A stretch of DNA of 64,000 nucleotides from Phylloscopus collybita (Eukaryota > Chordata > Aves > Passeriformes > Phylloscopidae). The notes beneath the pieces were generated by a model, which did not search any database, was not told where the DNA came from, and saw only the letters and a list, made by a program, of their open reading frames with translations. The stretch spans positions 9,689,001 through 9,753,000 of the forward strand of contig JAJNNQ010000023.1 of the NCBI GenBank assembly GCA_027886175.1, written 5' to 3'. The position numbers and the translations under genes are program-made. Of this stretch, positions 62,361 to 64,000 are shown one piece after another; within the stretch, counting starts at the first letter, position 1, and the number at the start of each line of letters is the position of its first letter.

Positions 62361-63224
62361 AGAAAGGGGTTGAGCTCCAGATTCACACAGGCACTTAATA
62401 AAATACACGAAGTGCTCTTGAGAGGAGTGCCTTGGAGATAACACAGCACTGGAGTTATTCCCTAAGCCTGACAGACACTTTTATATATACTCAGGTGATC
62501 AAATTAACAGCACTGCCTAATTTCCCATGTACAGCATCTCTAATATAGCTCACCTTATGAGCTGAATTTAAGATTGAAAATAAATAGATCTTTTGGAATA
62601 TCCTGAATAACGTTTTGGCAGATACTTCTATAATAGGATTTTTTAAAATTAAATATGAATAATGATGTGGATAGTCAATTCAAAAAAGAAAGAAAAGCCA
62701 CTAAAAATGTCTTATTATTAGGACTTATGGATCTCCCAATTTTCATCCTAATTATTGTAGAATGTCATCTTCATATTGGGAGGTTATTACAAAATCTTAT
62801 CAAATTCAAAAATATATTCCCTGTTAAAACCTGTATTTCAATACAGTCCCACAAAAAGCCACCAGCATAATGAGAAGGGACACTGCTAACATCAACAATC
62901 CCCTCCTCCTCTTCCAAGTCATTCATTTCCAGTGTTACTGAGGAGGAATTCCTGAGAGCATCCTTCTGGGTTAAGGCATACAGATCATTGATTTATGTAT
63001 AAACTCATTTAAAAGAAATTGAATCTACCTACATAAATAAAGGTTATAAAACGGCAATTCCCAAAGACTTTTTATTCTGTTAATCCAATAATGCATTTTC
63101 CTCTTCTTTTTTTGCTTTACTTGATGTTTCTTCCACCCATATTTTAAGGCAATTTCATGACAAGTAAATCCAGGCAATAAATATTTTTTTCTGGGTCTGA
63201 TCTGCGAATTATCAAATCTAATGG
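62361..63224. other. Non-coding DNA, no gene supported
   Basis: AT-rich unique sequence with short frames only (71 codons at 62655-62870). Nothing nameable. Confidence 0.5.
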
Positions 63225-63345
63225 CACACTGACACAGCGCGTTCTTCCTGCCATGACAAATTGATCACCCGGCAGCCGAGCCGCTCCGAGCAGGCAGAGC
63301 GCACCGCTCCCGACCCACGCGGCTCAAAGGGAAACGGACACCTTG
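63225..63345. promoter_or_regulatory. Small CpG cluster near the right edge
   Basis: About twelve CpG dinucleotides fall in about 120 bases within otherwise CpG-poor sequence, including GCGCG, CCGAGCCGC and CACGCGG. It is too small for a typical island but could be the edge of a promoter or an unmethylated enhancer. No TATA box or clear gene start is evident, and the window ends about 650 bases to the right, so the context is cut off. Confidence 0.35.
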
Positions 63346-64000
63346 GAAATTGCAAAGCTGCCATTCCCTTTTGTCTTCTGCTGGGCGTGTTTGATCAGAT
63401 CAGAGCTTGCAAAGCAGCCTCTCTGCTGCGGTCTGCATCTGAGAGGGGAGAGAGTTGTTTTTGTGGGAATGATCTAGCTGGGGAAAAATGCCGAGGTTAG
63501 CACACCCTTGTGTAAAACACATTGCCGGCATTACTTGGCACCGCTGCCTGCAGGTCAAGCTTCTGCTCATGTCAGCAGTCTTGGCTCTTTTGGAGGAAGC
63601 TTGGCAGGATGGTGGAAAAAAAAAAAATCATACATCCCTCCTCAATGAATCCTCCCCTCTTTCTCCTCACCCTTTGGACACCGGCAGCAGCACCAGTGAA
63701 GTTGGATGGTCCTACTCACCCGTGCTGGGACATCATCTAATGCAAATTTCAATCATGGTTTTCCTCACAGGAATGAAAGATTTATTCCAAGTTTCCTTGA
63801 CCTCTCTCAAAAAGTTGTAAGGAATGGGAGAGAAGTAAAGAAATAAAGTCCTACTCACCCCAGGAAAAGCAAGGGCAGAGGGAGACAGGTTAAAATGACT
63901 TGGTTACATGGCTGATTAGAATTGAAAAGAAATCCTATTAATATGCTGTGACTACAGACAAGTCTGCTTTGATACACTGGTACATATCACTGCAAAGCAC
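63346..64000. other. Non-coding or unresolved edge sequence
   Basis: Two overlapping plus frames (63261-63500, 79 codons, and 63488-63820, 110 codons) cover this edge. A CTGCCTGCAG then GTCAAG motif at about 63554 could be a 5' splice site. An A12 run lies at about 63618. No product can be named. Confidence 0.4.

Noticed and set aside
1..64000. CRISPR arrays, prokaryotic operons, phage or plasmid modules, tRNA and rRNA genes
   Set aside because: None seen. The direct repeats are minisatellites or microsatellites without regular spacers, and no rRNA core sequence or clear cloverleaf was recognised by eye. A tRNAscan and Rfam search would be needed to exclude small RNAs.

Overview
The window reads as vertebrate nuclear DNA that is almost entirely non-coding, either intergenic or deep intron. 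A bird is the best fit, probably a songbird. The reasons are sparse interspersed repeats, scattered copies of a MIR-like ancient SINE, runs of C/A-rich and G/T-rich low-complexity sequence, no Alu-, B1- or L1-like sequence, and one well-preserved solo LTR whose sequence resembles songbird endogenous-retrovirus LTRs. The species call is inference. No bacterial, phage, CRISPR, toxin-antitoxin or operon-like structure is visible. No complete protein-coding gene can be supported. Open reading frames of 60 to 200 codons occur on both strands, but the longest ones lie inside low-complexity or tandem-repeat DNA (purine tract near 19.8-20.0 kb, minisatellite near 33.6-34.0 kb) or inside the LTR (6.1-6.8 kb).

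Layout. 0-6 kb: unremarkable DNA with a short TC microsatellite, a weak MIR fragment and a T28 run. 6.09-6.81 kb: a solo LTR bounded by TGTCTTGG...CCAAGACA and by 5-bp flanking duplications. 7-19 kb: unique DNA with a MIR fragment (10.55-10.69 kb), an AT repeat (10.85 kb), an A21 plus purine tract (13.44 kb) and an exon-like open segment with strong splice-site matches (14,407-14,744). 19.79-20.01 kb: a long, nearly pure purine tract. 20-33 kb: MIR copies at 21.0 and 24.5 kb, AC and AT/AC microsatellites, an L2-like fragment (26.95 kb) and a second, weaker exon-like segment (28.6 kb). 33.15-34.02 kb: the most distinctive locus, a CpG-dense block followed by a GC-rich minisatellite of 33-bp units with 48-bp variants. 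34-45 kb: mostly unique, with a second L2-like fragment and a MIR copy. 44.95-45.46 kb: a degenerate minisatellite of about 22-bp units built on ATGCATGAGCACCC. 45-64 kb: mostly unique, with a MIR copy at 48.7 kb, a possible polyadenylated retrocopy ending in A35 (57.4-57.7 kb), an A28 run (61.3 kb), a nested AT-rich hairpin (61.9 kb), a MIR copy at 62.2 kb and a small CpG cluster near the right edge (63.2 kb).

There is no set of genes here that work together. The regulatory candidates are the CpG block at 33.2 kb, the smaller CpG cluster at 63.2 kb, and the LTR, which carries its own TATA-like and polyadenylation-like motifs. I found no convincing undescribed gene system. The items most worth a second look are the two minisatellites, the 14.4-kb exon candidate, the possible retrocopy at 57.4-57.7 kb and the hairpin at 61.9 kb.
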